Program-made: the position numbers and the translations under genes
Notes under the pieces: model-generated
Seen by the model: only the letters and a program-made list of their open reading frames with translations
Told to the model about the DNA's origin: nothing
The model's database searches: none
Part shown: positions 50,983 through 59,967 of the stretch, one piece after another
Layout: every line of letters starts with the position of its first letter
Numbering within the stretch: position 1 is the first letter of the stretch
Assembly (NCBI RefSeq): GCF_016587375.1
Contig: NZ_BNJG01000001.1
Span: forward strand, 3,168,001 to 3,232,000
DNA length: 64,000 bases
Source: Ktedonobacter robiniae
GTDB lineage: Bacteria; Chloroflexota; Ktedonobacteria; Ktedonobacterales; Ktedonobacteraceae
Reading direction: 5' to 3'

Positions 50983-51927
50983 ATGGTTGCAGAAACACAG
51001 TCCCCAACGACGACAAGCTGGATTGATACACCACCCCGTAGTCCAGCCCTGCGTAAGTACAATGCCGAGCTTATCGAGCATATGCCCTGGTTAGAGAAGG
51101 TGGCTAACCCGGTCCAGGGCTGGCTCCATAAGCTCTTCGGTCAGCCAGGTGAGCAGTCCTACAAAGTGAAGGACCTGCTTAACGGTGTCTGGCTTGGTCA
51201 CCCGGTGCATCCAGCCATTGTCACGATTCCGCTGGGAGCCTGGACTGCCACGCAGGTACTGGACCTTGCCTGGCTGCTGAATGAAGATGATGGCATCGCT
51301 CGTAGCGCGGATATCACGCTCTGGCTTGGCCTGACAGGCGCGACTGGCGCAGCCCTGACGGGGGCATCGAACTGGGTAGATACCGATGGCCCGGAGCGCC
51401 GTACCGGTATCTGGCACGCCCTGCTCAACAGCGGAGTCACCGTACTCAACATTGGCTCGGCGATTATGCGCGTGACGGGACAACGCAAAACGGCAATTAC
51501 GCTCTCGTCCCTGGGGCTGACGATCTCGCTCTACTCGGCCTACCTGGGCGGCGAGCTCGCTTATTCCAGCGCGATTGGTGTCAATCGCGTGGCCCCTGAA
51601 GGCGGCTCAGATGATTTTGTGCCTGTGCTGGACGCAGAGAAGCTGGAAGAGAATAAGCTGACGCGTGTGGATGCAGCCGGAATTCCCGCCGTTCTCTACA
51701 AGAGTAATGGAAAAACCTATGCTATTGCCGCTACCTGCTCGCACCTGGGTGGGCCGCTGGACGAGGGACGCTGTGAGGCTGGCGTCGTCTACTGTCCCTG
51801 GCATAATTCAGGTTTTCGCATGAGCGATGGAAGCGTTGTAAATAGTCCCGCGGTCTACGCACAGCCTACCTTTGATGTTCGTGTGCGTGAAGGAAAAATT
51901 GAGTTGCGTCGTCGCGAGCACGCCTAA
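50983..51927 (+). CDS. DUF2231 membrane domain fused to a Rieske [2Fe-2S] domain
   Basis: About 314 residues. After a soluble N-terminal stretch, LGHPVHPAIVTIPLGAWTATQVLDL opens a DUF2231-type four-helix membrane domain (about 65-200) with conserved His residues that could bind heme or metal. The C-terminal ~110 residues are a Rieske domain: CSHLGGPLDEG and CPWHNSGF give the full C-x-H ... C-x2-H cluster ligands. Probably a membrane electron-transfer protein; the partner is unknown. ATG 50983 has AAAGGA 10 nt upstream. Confidence 0.9.
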   Translation: MVAETQSPTTTSWIDTPPRSPALRKYNAELIEHMPWLEKVANPVQGWLHKLFGQPGEQSYKVKDLLNGVWLGHPVHPAIVTIPLGAWTATQVLDLAWLLNEDDGIARSADITLWLGLTGATGAALTGASNWVDTDGPERRTGIWHALLNSGVTVLNIGSAIMRVTGQRKTAITLSSLGLTISLYSAYLGGELAYSSAIGVNRVAPEGGSDDFVPVLDAEKLEENKLTRVDAAGIPAVLYKSNGKTYAIAATCSHLGGPLDEGRCEAGVVYCPWHNSGFRMSDGSVVNSPAVYAQPTFDVRVREGKIELRRREHA

Positions 51928-51961
51928 TCTGTCTTTTCTTCTCAGCACCTGCGGTACATCG

Positions 51962-52022
51962 CATAGAGTCAATTGTGGTGACTGGCTGGCTCTGCCAGCC
52001 AGTCACCACAATTGACTCTATG
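51962..52022. terminator. Long perfect hairpin, 29-bp stem, 3-nt loop
   Basis: Arms 51962-51990 and 51994-52022, 34 bp after the Rieske gene stop. Confidence 0.82.
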
Positions 52023-52342
52023 TCTTCTCATCTACTCTTATATAACCTCTCTCTACCTGGATTCTCCGGCTTCTCTGGCTGTTTTATATACTATAAATTT
52101 TTCTGTTTAAAGTTTAATGTAGAGTTTATATGCAATGAATTCTAAGAAATGTCTTAGATTCAATTTATCTAGTTTAGGATCTGATTATAACTACGTACAG
52201 TAGGGGTTATCAGGGGTAATTTCTATTGTATTTCTTGTAAGGAGAGTATACCCTAATTACAGAGAAAGAAAGAAATGGCCATAAATGGTATGTACATAGA
52301 TGCTTGCACTGTGGCTGACTAGAGAGAAAGAGGAGGATAAGC
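52023..52342. promoter_or_regulatory. AT-rich upstream region of the ECF sigma gene
   Basis: No gene. It contains an inverted repeat with CTAAGA (52142-52147) and TCTTAG (52152-52157) flanked by GAAT/ATTC, and a 10-bp-spaced direct repeat of AGGGGT (52202 and 52212). These may be control sites; no clear sigma-70 promoter was found. Confidence 0.35.
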
Positions 52343-52981
52343 GTGCAATATAACCAGAGCTCTGCCAGCAATAAACCTTCACTTGAGATGACAGATGCTA
52401 TTCTTGCAGATATGATCCTTGCTGGCGATAGTCAAGCTTTTGAAATAATAGTGCAGCGCTATCATACATCGCTGTTCAACTTTATTTATCACTTCCTGGG
52501 CGACTATGACCAGGCATGTGATACCTTGCAGCAAGTATTTGTGCGTTTCTACACGTCTTTGCCTCGTCTGGGGACGAGTGAACCCTTCAAACCCTGGCTC
52601 TTCCAGGTTGCACGTAACTGCTGCATTGATGAACTCAGGCGCCGGCGCCGCTATGCCATTCAGTTTTCCCAGCTTGAGTCCTCGGGCGAGAATGGCGAGA
52701 GCGAGACCTCGCTGTTGAGCGAGATTCCCGATACCAATCCTCTGCCCGAAGAGGAGATTGAGCGCCTGGACATGCAGGATATGCTGCAAAGCGCCATTCA
52801 ATCTCTGCCTCCCAAGTTTCGTTCCGTCGTGCTGCTACGCTACATCTCGCAGCTCAGCTTCTCAGAGATTGGCCAGGCCTTAAGTATGCCAGAGGCGACC
52901 GCCAAGACCTACTTCCATCGCGCGAAGAACCTTTTACGCAAGACCTTGGCGCCCCAATTTCAAGCCACTTACGCCAGTTGA
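52343..52981 (+). CDS. ECF-type RNA polymerase sigma factor
   Basis: 212 residues. Region 2: FEIIVQRYHTSLFNFIYHFLGDYDQACDTLQQVFVRFY and PFKPWLFQVARNCCIDELRRRRR. Region 4: LPPKFRSVVLLRYISQLSFSEIGQALSMPEATAKTYFHRAKNLLRK with the helix-turn-helix. An acidic linker separates them. The start is GTG 52343, supported by GAGGAGG about 7 nt upstream. No anti-sigma gene follows: the next gene is a HAD phosphatase after a 32-bp hairpin, so control must be elsewhere. Confidence 0.93.
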   Translation: MQYNQSSASNKPSLEMTDAILADMILAGDSQAFEIIVQRYHTSLFNFIYHFLGDYDQACDTLQQVFVRFYTSLPRLGTSEPFKPWLFQVARNCCIDELRRRRRYAIQFSQLESSGENGESETSLLSEIPDTNPLPEEEIERLDMQDMLQSAIQSLPPKFRSVVLLRYISQLSFSEIGQALSMPEATAKTYFHRAKNLLRKTLAPQFQATYAS

Positions 52982-53031
52982 GTAACGTCATATATGCATC
53001 CGCTTGACCACTCGCGCTTGCAGCGCTCGCG

Positions 53032-53098
53032 CAGGTAGCAAATGCGAGACACTCTGGCGGGCCGCTGGCCCGCCAGAGTGTCTCGCATTTGCTACCTG
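53032..53098. terminator. Long perfect hairpin, 32-bp stem, 3-nt loop
   Basis: Arms 53032-53063 and 53067-53098, 50 bp after the sigma factor stop. Confidence 0.83.
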
Positions 53099-53219
53099 GG
53101 TGTAGGCTCGTCAGAGAGCCTCACGTTTTCTCCTAAGAATCAAAAAACAATGTGCACATGGGGTTTTGTGTGCGAAAAAAGATAATGGCATGAATACTAA
53201 GTATGAAGGGGAAGATTGC

Positions 53220-53894
53220 ATGCAGATCCAGTCCGCGATTTTTGATATTGATGGCACACTGGTGGATACCAATGATGCTCACGCACACGCCTGGGTGCGC
53301 GCCCTGGCCGCCTATGGCTATAATGTTCCGTTTGAGAAGGTGCGCCCATTGATCGGTATGGGGGGTGACAAAGTCTTGCCGGAGGTGGCTGGCATCTCCA
53401 AGGAGAGTGAGGAGGGGCAGAAGATCAGCGCGCGACGCAAGCAGATCTTTCTCCAGGAGTATATCCCACATGCGCATGCCTTTCCAGGTGTGGTGGAACT
53501 GCTGACACGCTTGCGCAAGCAGGGACTGCGCCTGGCTGTGGCGACCTCAGCTGAGCAAGACGAACTGCAAAAGCTGCTCGCTGTCATCGATCCTCATGCC
53601 GGAGATTTCTTTGAGCAGATCTCTTCCTCCAAAGAGGCGCAGCAGTCCAAGCCTGATCCCGATGTAATTCAAGCTACCTTGCAGCGCACTGGTTTTGGCC
53701 CGGCTCGGACGATTATGTTTGGCGATACCGCCTATGATATTGAGGCGGCGGGGAAAGCTGGTGTGAAGACCATTGCGTTTCGCTGTGGCGGTTGGAGCGA
53801 CAAAGATTTGCGCGGGGCGCTCGCCATATATGATGATCCGGCTGACCTCTTGCAGCACTACGAGGAGTCTCCCCTGGTAAGGGGTATAGAATAG
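53220..53894 (+). CDS. HAD-superfamily phosphatase (phosphoglycolate-phosphatase-like)
   Basis: About 224 residues. Motif I FDIDGTLVDTND (nucleophile and acid/base Asp), a helical cap (about 18-85), motif II LAVATSA, motif III lysine in SKPDPD and motif IV MFGDTAYDIEAAGKAG. This is subclass I with a helical cap, as in phosphoglycolate phosphatase or beta-phosphoglucomutase-like enzymes; the substrate is not determined. ATG 53220 has AAGGGGAAG upstream; the frame reaches 53166. Confidence 0.9.
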   Translation: MQIQSAIFDIDGTLVDTNDAHAHAWVRALAAYGYNVPFEKVRPLIGMGGDKVLPEVAGISKESEEGQKISARRKQIFLQEYIPHAHAFPGVVELLTRLRKQGLRLAVATSAEQDELQKLLAVIDPHAGDFFEQISSSKEAQQSKPDPDVIQATLQRTGFGPARTIMFGDTAYDIEAAGKAGVKTIAFRCGGWSDKDLRGALAIYDDPADLLQHYEESPLVRGIE

Positions 53895-53943
53895 TGTGAT
53901 GCGCCCGGGCAGTCGTAGGCTGCTCAGGCGCATCACACTATTC
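53889..53943. terminator. Hairpin between convergent genes, 17-bp outer stem
   Basis: Arms 53889-53905 and 53927-53943 plus inner GCAG/CTGC pairing. It overlaps the end of the HAD gene and is followed on the other side by the YtxH-like gene end at 53969. Confidence 0.7.
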
Positions 53944-53968
53944 AACTCATATTATTTCTTATGGAGGC

Positions 53969-54727
53969 TTAGAATCCGAGGTAGGAGCGGTATTTATTCC
54001 ACTGGGCTACGAGGCGGTTGCGCATCTCTGAGCCGGGATAAGGGGCGTAGAATAGCGCGACGACGATACCTGCGACGAGGCCGAAGCGGAATAGTGCGCG
54101 TGCACGTGCGCGCTTGTGCTGGTAGTGTTTATACTGGCCCTGCACGGAGTCTTTGAAGTCTGCCGCGTTGCTGGCTGCGTGGCTCCAGGTATCTCCAGCC
54201 TGCTTCGACCCTTTACTAATCAGGTCAACGGTTTTGGAGATCTTAGGGGCGGCTACGCTCCGATACGACTTGTTAAGGTTCTTCTGGGCTTTCTTCAGGT
54301 TCTTCTGCGCCAGCCTGGTGTTGTGCGCGAAGACATCCTGAGCATTTTCAAGACCGCTGCTCAGGGCATCCTGGGCGGTTTCAATGCTCGATGTAAGCAC
54401 GTCCTGTGCCTTCTCCCAGCGGGGCTTAACTTCATGCTTCATGGTCTTCCTGGCATTTTTGCGCGCCTTCTTCAGGTTCTTCTGTGCCTGCTGCTGGTTG
54501 AGTTTCATCAACCCTTGCGCCAGGCCGATGCCCGCGATGAGCGCAGTCTGGGTTTTGTTCAGGCCAAAGCTTACCCGGTCCTGTACATCAGCATACCTGG
54601 ACTGAGCGACATCTTTTGCCGTCCCATACTGGTTCTGGGCTGAATCCTTCAGATTACTCACGACACCCTTGGCTTTGTTTCCAAGCTCCTTCGTCTTATC
54701 CTGACTTTTGTTTAAGCCTGTTGCCAT
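53969..54727 (-). CDS. YtxH-like helical protein with C-terminal membrane anchor
   Basis: 252 residues, highly helical, rich in Ala, Gln, Lys and Asn. Repeated units: AQKNLKKARKNARK and AQKNLKKAQKNLNK, and ETAQDALSSGLENAQDVF, resembling LEA-like/apolipoprotein-like amphipathic repeats. A single hydrophobic segment near the C-terminus (LFRFGLVAGIVVALFYAPYPGSEMR) is the YtxH-type signature (family: LFAPxxGxxxR). YtxH proteins are general-stress proteins in Bacillus; the role here is presumed stress-related. AAAGGAGG ribosome binding site precedes the ATG. Confidence 0.78.
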   Translation of the reverse strand: MATGLNKSQDKTKELGNKAKGVVSNLKDSAQNQYGTAKDVAQSRYADVQDRVSFGLNKTQTALIAGIGLAQGLMKLNQQQAQKNLKKARKNARKTMKHEVKPRWEKAQDVLTSSIETAQDALSSGLENAQDVFAHNTRLAQKNLKKAQKNLNKSYRSVAAPKISKTVDLISKGSKQAGDTWSHAASNAADFKDSVQGQYKHYQHKRARARALFRFGLVAGIVVALFYAPYPGSEMRNRLVAQWNKYRSYLGF

Positions 54728-55069
54728 CTCTGCTCCCTCCTTTGCTTGTATATCTTTCCGAAGCCTGCTACGTGACTATGCCAGGTACAGCAATGGTGGC
54801 CTTAATTCAATGCATACCTGCTGCGCCTGTTACGTAAAGGCTTATCCTTTCTCGTTTGAGGCTGGATAGTTAGATTAACGCACCTCAATTGCTTCTTTAC
54901 AAAGCTGAGGCGTGTAACCCTTGATCTATTGTTATATAGAGCACGCATGAGATAAGCTACTAGTTTCACCATGCACGGGTAAGAAGAAGTTTCTTTTGTT
55001 GGTAGGGTGGGCGAAGCTTTTTTGCTATACTCTTTTAGAAGGTCTATCGATAATTTAAAGGAGTGATAT
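54728..55069. other. Divergent intergenic region
   Basis: No gene supported. A TATACT hexamer at 55026-55031 could be the -10 of the S9 peptidase gene, without a convincing -35. AAAGGAG lies 6 nt before the peptidase start. Confidence 0.35.
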
Positions 55070-57022
55070 ATGGCAATGCAAGATTCTTCTGCCATGATCG
55101 CAGGGATGCGCACTGATGCGGTGGTCCCTGGGACACGCATCCCTATTGGGCCGGGGGCGCTCTCCCATTTACGGATGCCCAGCGATGTACATATTAATCC
55201 CGATGGGACACGTGTAGCCTTTGTTATTTCTGAATTTGTAGGTGAGGAGGAGCAGCGGCGCAGCCAGATCTGGATGCTGGCGCTCAATGATGCCCAGACC
55301 CGCCCCGTCCCCTTACTACGTGACATAAAGCAGGCGAACAATCCACGCTGGTCCCCTGATGGCAGGTGGCTGGCCTTCGCCGGGGTTGCCGAGGGCGAGC
55401 GAGAGAAGTCGCAGCTCTACCTGGTAGATGCGCAGGGTGGAACGCCTCGCCGTGTGTGTACGATGCCGAATGGTATTCTTGATCTGGAGTGGTCCCCTGA
55501 TGGGAGCTGCCTTGCCTTTACCTCCTTCGAGGGCGAGGAGCAGAAACATGATCCGCTCGTATTGAATCTGGGGCGCCATCGTCGCCTCTGGACTATTTAT
55601 CCGCAGATCTCTATCCCTCAGCCTATTACTTCGCCAGAGTTGAGTGTGTGGGAGTTTTCCTGGTCCCCTGATAGCAACCAGCTTGCCCTGTATTACTCCA
55701 CATTGCCGGATGAGAATGGATGGTATGGTGGCCAGGTTGGTGTCGTGACGGCCAATGGTGGCGCGGTACGCCAGTTAACGCTGCTGGATCGACAGGCAAG
55801 CAACCTGGTATGGCATCCTGATGGCAAGCGCCTGGCTTATGTCTCGGGTGACTGGAGTGATCGCTGTCATGGCGCAGGCGACCTGTTCCTGCTGTCCATG
55901 GATGGGATCAGCGAGGTTCGTAATCTGACGCCGGGCGCGGAATATAGCGTGCACTGGTGCCAGTGGTTGGCAGGGGGAGAAGAATTGTTCTTCCTTGCCG
56001 TTAAGGACCTGACCTATATTCAGGGTATTCACGTTGTGGAGAGTGGGCAGGTGACTATCCTTGAGGAAGATTTTTCTGTGCAGGGTGGGCGCCTCTCGCT
56101 CTCTTCTGATGGCGCCACCTGCATCGCTATTCACTCATCGCAGCAAGCGACCCCTGATGTCTGGGCTGGCAAGGTGCGACGTGAGGAACAGCCTCATATC
56201 GCCTGGCGGCGCCTGACCCAGGTAAATGCGGTCTTCGAGGCGACCTATGCCCTGGCTAAGAGTGAACGCCTTAGCTATAGCAGCGTCGATGGCTGGCGTA
56301 TAGACGCGCTCTTTACCCATCCCCTGGTGCGGAAATTTGAGGGAGACCCGCCCTTGATGGTGCTGGTGCATGGCGGCCCCTCGGGCATGTGGCTCGACGA
56401 CGCCTCGCTCTTCTGGACACAGCTCTTCGCCTCCGTGGGCTATGCCGTGTTTCGTCCCAATGTGCGCGGTAGCTGGGGCCGAGGCGTGAACTTTACTGAT
56501 GCCGTCGTAGGCGACATGGGCGGCAAAGATTTTCAGGATATCATGTATGGTGTTGAGTACCTGATTACCGAGGGCATGATTGATCCAAGCCGGATTGGTG
56601 TTGCCGGGTGGAGTTATGGTGGCTTCATGACGGCCTGGGCCGTAACACAGACCAACCGCTTCCGTGTGGCGATTATGGGTGCCGGTATTACCGATTGGCA
56701 TAGCTTCCATGCCGAGTCGAAACTCTCTGACTGGGACCGGCACTTCCTGGGAGCTGATATGCTCGATCAGCCAGAGGTCTACCGTGAGCGCTCCCCGCTG
56801 ACCTATGCGGGAAAGATTACGACCCCAACGCTGATCTTACATGGCGAAAAAGATACGGTCTGCCCAGTGAGCCAGGCCCACGCCTTCTATCGTGCACTGA
56901 TGGATGGTGGCGTGCCCGTCGAGGCCGCGATCTATCCGGGCGAGGGGCATGGTGTACGCAGTCGCTCCCACACACGCGATATCGAGGAGCGAATTGTGCA
57001 CTGGCTAGAGACCTACCTCTAG
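55070..57022 (+). CDS. S9-family serine peptidase (acylaminoacyl/dipeptidyl peptidase type)
   Basis: 650 residues. N-terminal beta-propeller of TolB/WD40-like repeats (about 35-380; ARWSPDG-, EWSPDGS- and FSWSPDS-type units). C-terminal alpha/beta-hydrolase domain with the Ser in GWSYGGFMT (about 515), Asp in LHGEKDTVCP (about 594) and His in GEGHGVRSR (about 625). LVHGGPSG before the oxyanion region fits prolyl oligopeptidase family enzymes. No signal peptide, so probably cytosolic turnover of short peptides. ATG 55070 is well supported by AAAGGAG. Confidence 0.94.
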   Translation: MAMQDSSAMIAGMRTDAVVPGTRIPIGPGALSHLRMPSDVHINPDGTRVAFVISEFVGEEEQRRSQIWMLALNDAQTRPVPLLRDIKQANNPRWSPDGRWLAFAGVAEGEREKSQLYLVDAQGGTPRRVCTMPNGILDLEWSPDGSCLAFTSFEGEEQKHDPLVLNLGRHRRLWTIYPQISIPQPITSPELSVWEFSWSPDSNQLALYYSTLPDENGWYGGQVGVVTANGGAVRQLTLLDRQASNLVWHPDGKRLAYVSGDWSDRCHGAGDLFLLSMDGISEVRNLTPGAEYSVHWCQWLAGGEELFFLAVKDLTYIQGIHVVESGQVTILEEDFSVQGGRLSLSSDGATCIAIHSSQQATPDVWAGKVRREEQPHIAWRRLTQVNAVFEATYALAKSERLSYSSVDGWRIDALFTHPLVRKFEGDPPLMVLVHGGPSGMWLDDASLFWTQLFASVGYAVFRPNVRGSWGRGVNFTDAVVGDMGGKDFQDIMYGVEYLITEGMIDPSRIGVAGWSYGGFMTAWAVTQTNRFRVAIMGAGITDWHSFHAESKLSDWDRHFLGADMLDQPEVYRERSPLTYAGKITTPTLILHGEKDTVCPVSQAHAFYRALMDGGVPVEAAIYPGEGHGVRSRSHTRDIEERIVHWLETYL

Positions 57023-57112
57023 CAAAGGAACGCTCTCCGAGCGAGCGTCAGCCAAAATAATGTACACTTAAATGGTACGGTATGGTAATCAGTGTGCATG
57101 TTGTTTTCGGAT

Positions 57113-57172
57113 TCCTGGTAGGTGGTATGCCCTGACAGCCTGCAGGCTGTCAGGGCATACCACCTACCAGGA
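57113..57172. terminator. Perfect 60-nt palindrome (30-bp arms, no loop)
   Basis: 57113-57142 is the exact reverse complement of 57143-57172, centred on CCTGCAGG. It is between the peptidase gene and the first GNAT gene. Confidence 0.87.
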
Positions 57173-57211
57173 GCGAGCGCCGCAGACACAAGTATGAAAG
57201 GATGTAGTGCT

Positions 57212-57802
57212 ATGAGTGCAGAGCCGGGCGAGGCGAAACCTATTTTTCTGCCCCTCTTCGAGGAATTGCGCGGGCAAAAAGTGGTAATTCGCCCCTTTCG
57301 GGAAAGCGATGTGGCTCCCTATTATGAGGCGATTGAAGAGTCACGGGAGCATCTGGGTCCCTGGCTCCCTATCGCAAACTTTTATCATTGTGAGGCCGAT
57401 GTGCTTCCCTGGATTCGCCGTGGCATGGCCGACTGGTTCTTGCGCGAGGATTTAAAGCTGCACATGTGGGATGCGCAGACGGAGCGCTTTCTGGGCGGAT
57501 GTGGCATGCACCCACGCGATTGGCGTATCAAGAGCTTTGAGATCGGTTACTGGTTGCGGGCCAGCGCAACTGGAAAAGGATATATGACCGAGGCGGTGCG
57601 CTTGATGGTCGACTATCTCTTTGATGTGCTCCAGGCGCAACGCATTATGATTCGTTGTGAGGAGCAGAATCATCGGAGCGCCGCAGTCCCCAGGCGCCTG
57701 GGTTTCGTCTATGAAGGAACAATGCGCCATGTGATTCCTGGTGCTGATGGCACCCTGCGCAATGCGATGATATTTTCGCTCATTCCCTCTGATCGCCAGT
57801 AG
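57212..57802 (+). CDS. GNAT acetyltransferase, RimJ/RimL type (tandem copy 1)
   Basis: About 196 residues. VVIRPFRESDVAPYYEAIEESREHLGPWLP is the RimJ/RimL opening; GYWLRASATGKGYMTEAVRLMVDYLF is the acetyl-CoA loop and helix; RIMIRCEEQNHRSAAVPRRLGF is the usual C-terminal motif (family: NxxSxxVxxKLGF). These acetylate ribosomal protein N-termini or small molecules. ATG 57212 has AAAGGA about 10 nt upstream. It is followed 66 bp later by a paralogue. Confidence 0.88.
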   Translation: MSAEPGEAKPIFLPLFEELRGQKVVIRPFRESDVAPYYEAIEESREHLGPWLPIANFYHCEADVLPWIRRGMADWFLREDLKLHMWDAQTERFLGGCGMHPRDWRIKSFEIGYWLRASATGKGYMTEAVRLMVDYLFDVLQAQRIMIRCEEQNHRSAAVPRRLGFVYEGTMRHVIPGADGTLRNAMIFSLIPSDRQ

Positions 57803-57868
57803 CGAGCACCTCTTCTTATAGCGAAGCAGGGACATGGTGGTTGAACGCGACCTGGAAAGGAGAGACCC

Positions 57869-58465
57869 GTGTTCATTGAACACCCGACTTCACTTCCATT
57901 GCTGGACGAATTGCGTGGCGAGCGTGTGCTGGTACGCCCATATCGCAGCACGGACGCAGAGGCGCTCTACGCGGCGGTTGAAGAATCACGTGAACATGTG
58001 GGGCGCTGGCTTGCCTGGCCGCAGAGCTATAATTCTGTGCATGATGCGCATCTCTCAATTGCGCGCTGGAAGATGCGCCATTTTCTGCGCGAAGATTTTA
58101 CCTGTTGTATTTATGCCCTGGACGGCACTGAGCATGGAGGCCAGTTTGTGGGGAGCTGTTCCCTGCGCCCGATTGAATGGAGCATCGGCTACTTTGCGCT
58201 TGGATACTGGGTGCGAGTCAGCGCCAGTGGCAGGGGCTATGTGACCGAGGCGGCGCGTCTCCTCATTGCCTGGGCCTTTCGGCAGTACCAGGCGCAGCGC
58301 GTGGAGATTACCTGCGATGAGCGTAACCTTGCCAGCGCCGCGGTTGCGCGTCGCCTGGGTTTTGTGCAAGAGGCGTGCCTGCGCAATTCTCGGCCCACCA
58401 TGATGGGTCAACCGCGCAATACGCTGGTCTTCTCGCTCTTGCGCGATGAGCACAACGCCGAATAA
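57869..58465 (+). CDS. GNAT acetyltransferase, RimJ/RimL type (tandem copy 2)
   Basis: 198 residues, paralogue of the previous gene: LVRPYRSTDAEALYAAVEESREHVGRWLAW, GYWVRVSASGRGYVTEAARLLIAWAF and RVEITCDERNLASAAVARRLGF. Starts at GTG 57869, supported by AAAGGAG about 7 nt upstream. Probably co-transcribed with copy 1 after a local duplication. The substrate is unknown. Confidence 0.88.
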   Translation: MFIEHPTSLPLLDELRGERVLVRPYRSTDAEALYAAVEESREHVGRWLAWPQSYNSVHDAHLSIARWKMRHFLREDFTCCIYALDGTEHGGQFVGSCSLRPIEWSIGYFALGYWVRVSASGRGYVTEAARLLIAWAFRQYQAQRVEITCDERNLASAAVARRLGFVQEACLRNSRPTMMGQPRNTLVFSLLRDEHNAE

Positions 58466-58491
58466 GCGTTGCGGCCCCAGAGTTTAGCGTG

Positions 58492-59757
58492 CTAATCGTT
58501 GTGGTGTCTTGCCTGGACTGAGTGGGTCTGGGCAAGATGCGCTGGCTCCTGCTGAGCGAGATGCCAGCAGTCACGCGCAATCTCCCAGTCTTCTTCGGTA
58601 TGCACGACCAGGACGCGTACCGCCGAGTCGAAACTGGCGATATCTGTATCAACGGGGGAGGCATTGTTTTTCTGTTGATCGAGCTTGAGATGCAGATAGG
58701 GGAAACCCGCGCAGGCGCGTGCGCGTATCTCCGCCGAGTTCTCTCCCACGCCACCGGTAAAGAGCAGGGCATCGAGTCCTCCCAGGACCGCGACCATGGC
58801 CCCGATAAAGTAGCGCAGGCGATACACATAGATATCCATGGCCAGTTGTGCACGCTCGTTGTGTTGGGCCTCCTCCATGACCTGGCGTACGTCGCCAGAA
58901 ATGCCCGATATGCCGCGCAGGCCTGATTGTTTGTTGAGTAGGGTTTCCAGGTGATCCGTGTCATAGCCATGCTCGCGCTGGAGATAGAAGAGAATGCTGG
59001 CATCGATGGTTCCCGAGCGCGTCCCCATCATCAGACCCTCCAGAGGCGTAAAGCCCATCGTCGTCTCGATACTCTTGCCATCCTGGATCGCTGCCAGCGA
59101 GCAGCCATTGCCCAGGTGACAGGAGACAAGGCGTAGTGACTGGGCATCGCGCTGGAGGACCTCGCTCGCGCGTCGCGAACAGTATTGATGGCTGATGCCA
59201 TGAAAGCCGTAGCGCCGTATTCCCTGCTCATAGAGATCATAGGGGAGTGGGTAGATCGCGCTGTGAGGCGGAAGGCTGCTATGGAAGGCGGTATCGAAGC
59301 AGGCGATCTGAGGTACATCTCCCATGAGCTCTTCAATAGCCTGTATTCCCTCGAGATTGGCCGGGTTATGGAGTGGGGCAAAGCTCTTTAGCCGGTCGAT
59401 AGTCTGTTTGACCTCGCGGGTGATCCAGACGCTTTTTTGATAATGAGGGCCGCCATGTACGACGCGATGACCCACGAGTGTAATCTCGGCTGGCGAATTA
59501 ATGACGCGTGCCTCCCCTTGCCACAGCGTCTGGAGCAGTTGTTTGACGACCTGTCCATGCGATCCAGGCTTCAGCTTCGAGGTATGCTCTTTGCCTGTGC
59601 TGGTCTTAACTTTTAGCTCGACCTGGCCTTTCTCCTTCGTCCAATCGGCGTGTGCCTGCCACAGTGGACGGGGTGCCTCGTGAGGCAAGGCGCTATCCAC
59701 CTCATAGAGACAGCTCTTCTGGCTGCTGGAGCCCGCATTCATAACCAGGATTTTCAT
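58492..59757 (-). CDS. ackA: Acetate kinase
   Basis: 421 residues; interconverts acetyl phosphate + ADP and acetate + ATP. N-terminal ILVMNAGSSSQKSCLYEV (family signature 1), GHRVVHGG, CFDTAFH, RRYGFHGISHQY (catalytic/structural His and Asn region), GNGCSLAAIQDGKSIETTMGFTPLEGLMMGTRSGTID and LFTGGVGENSAEIR (signature 2). Slightly longer than the ~400-residue norm because of a C-terminal Gln/His-rich tail. No phosphotransacetylase or phosphoketolase gene is adjacent. A long hairpin lies 45 bp upstream of its start. Confidence 0.95.
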   Translation of the reverse strand: MKILVMNAGSSSQKSCLYEVDSALPHEAPRPLWQAHADWTKEKGQVELKVKTSTGKEHTSKLKPGSHGQVVKQLLQTLWQGEARVINSPAEITLVGHRVVHGGPHYQKSVWITREVKQTIDRLKSFAPLHNPANLEGIQAIEELMGDVPQIACFDTAFHSSLPPHSAIYPLPYDLYEQGIRRYGFHGISHQYCSRRASEVLQRDAQSLRLVSCHLGNGCSLAAIQDGKSIETTMGFTPLEGLMMGTRSGTIDASILFYLQREHGYDTDHLETLLNKQSGLRGISGISGDVRQVMEEAQHNERAQLAMDIYVYRLRYFIGAMVAVLGGLDALLFTGGVGENSAEIRARACAGFPYLHLKLDQQKNNASPVDTDIASFDSAVRVLVVHTEEDWEIARDCWHLAQQEPAHLAQTHSVQARHHND

Positions 59758-59801
59758 AGCTATGTTTACTCCTTGCTTTGCTCACATGTGCCTGGTAGGT
59801 T

Positions 59802-59858
59802 ATGTCTTGTGGCACTGTTCTCAGTACTTGCGGCGCTGAGAACAGTGCCACAAGACAT
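59802..59858. repeat. Long perfect hairpin, 23-bp stem, upstream of ackA
   Basis: Arms 59802-59824 and 59836-59858, loop 11 nt. It is unlike the others in position: it lies in the divergent region 5' of ackA, not after a stop codon. Confidence 0.8.
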
Positions 59859-59967
59859 CTTATTATTTATAGCACGTTGAAGTGGTGTATCGGGATGTTG
59901 AAGAATATCTGTACGTTACGCATTTACAATCTATAGAGGAGCAAAAATCCGATGTTTTTCTGGTAAT

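Noticed and set aside
54802..55341. 179-codon minus-strand frame overlapping the S9 peptidase start
   Set aside because: Shadow composition and it covers the peptidase's ribosome binding site and N-terminus.
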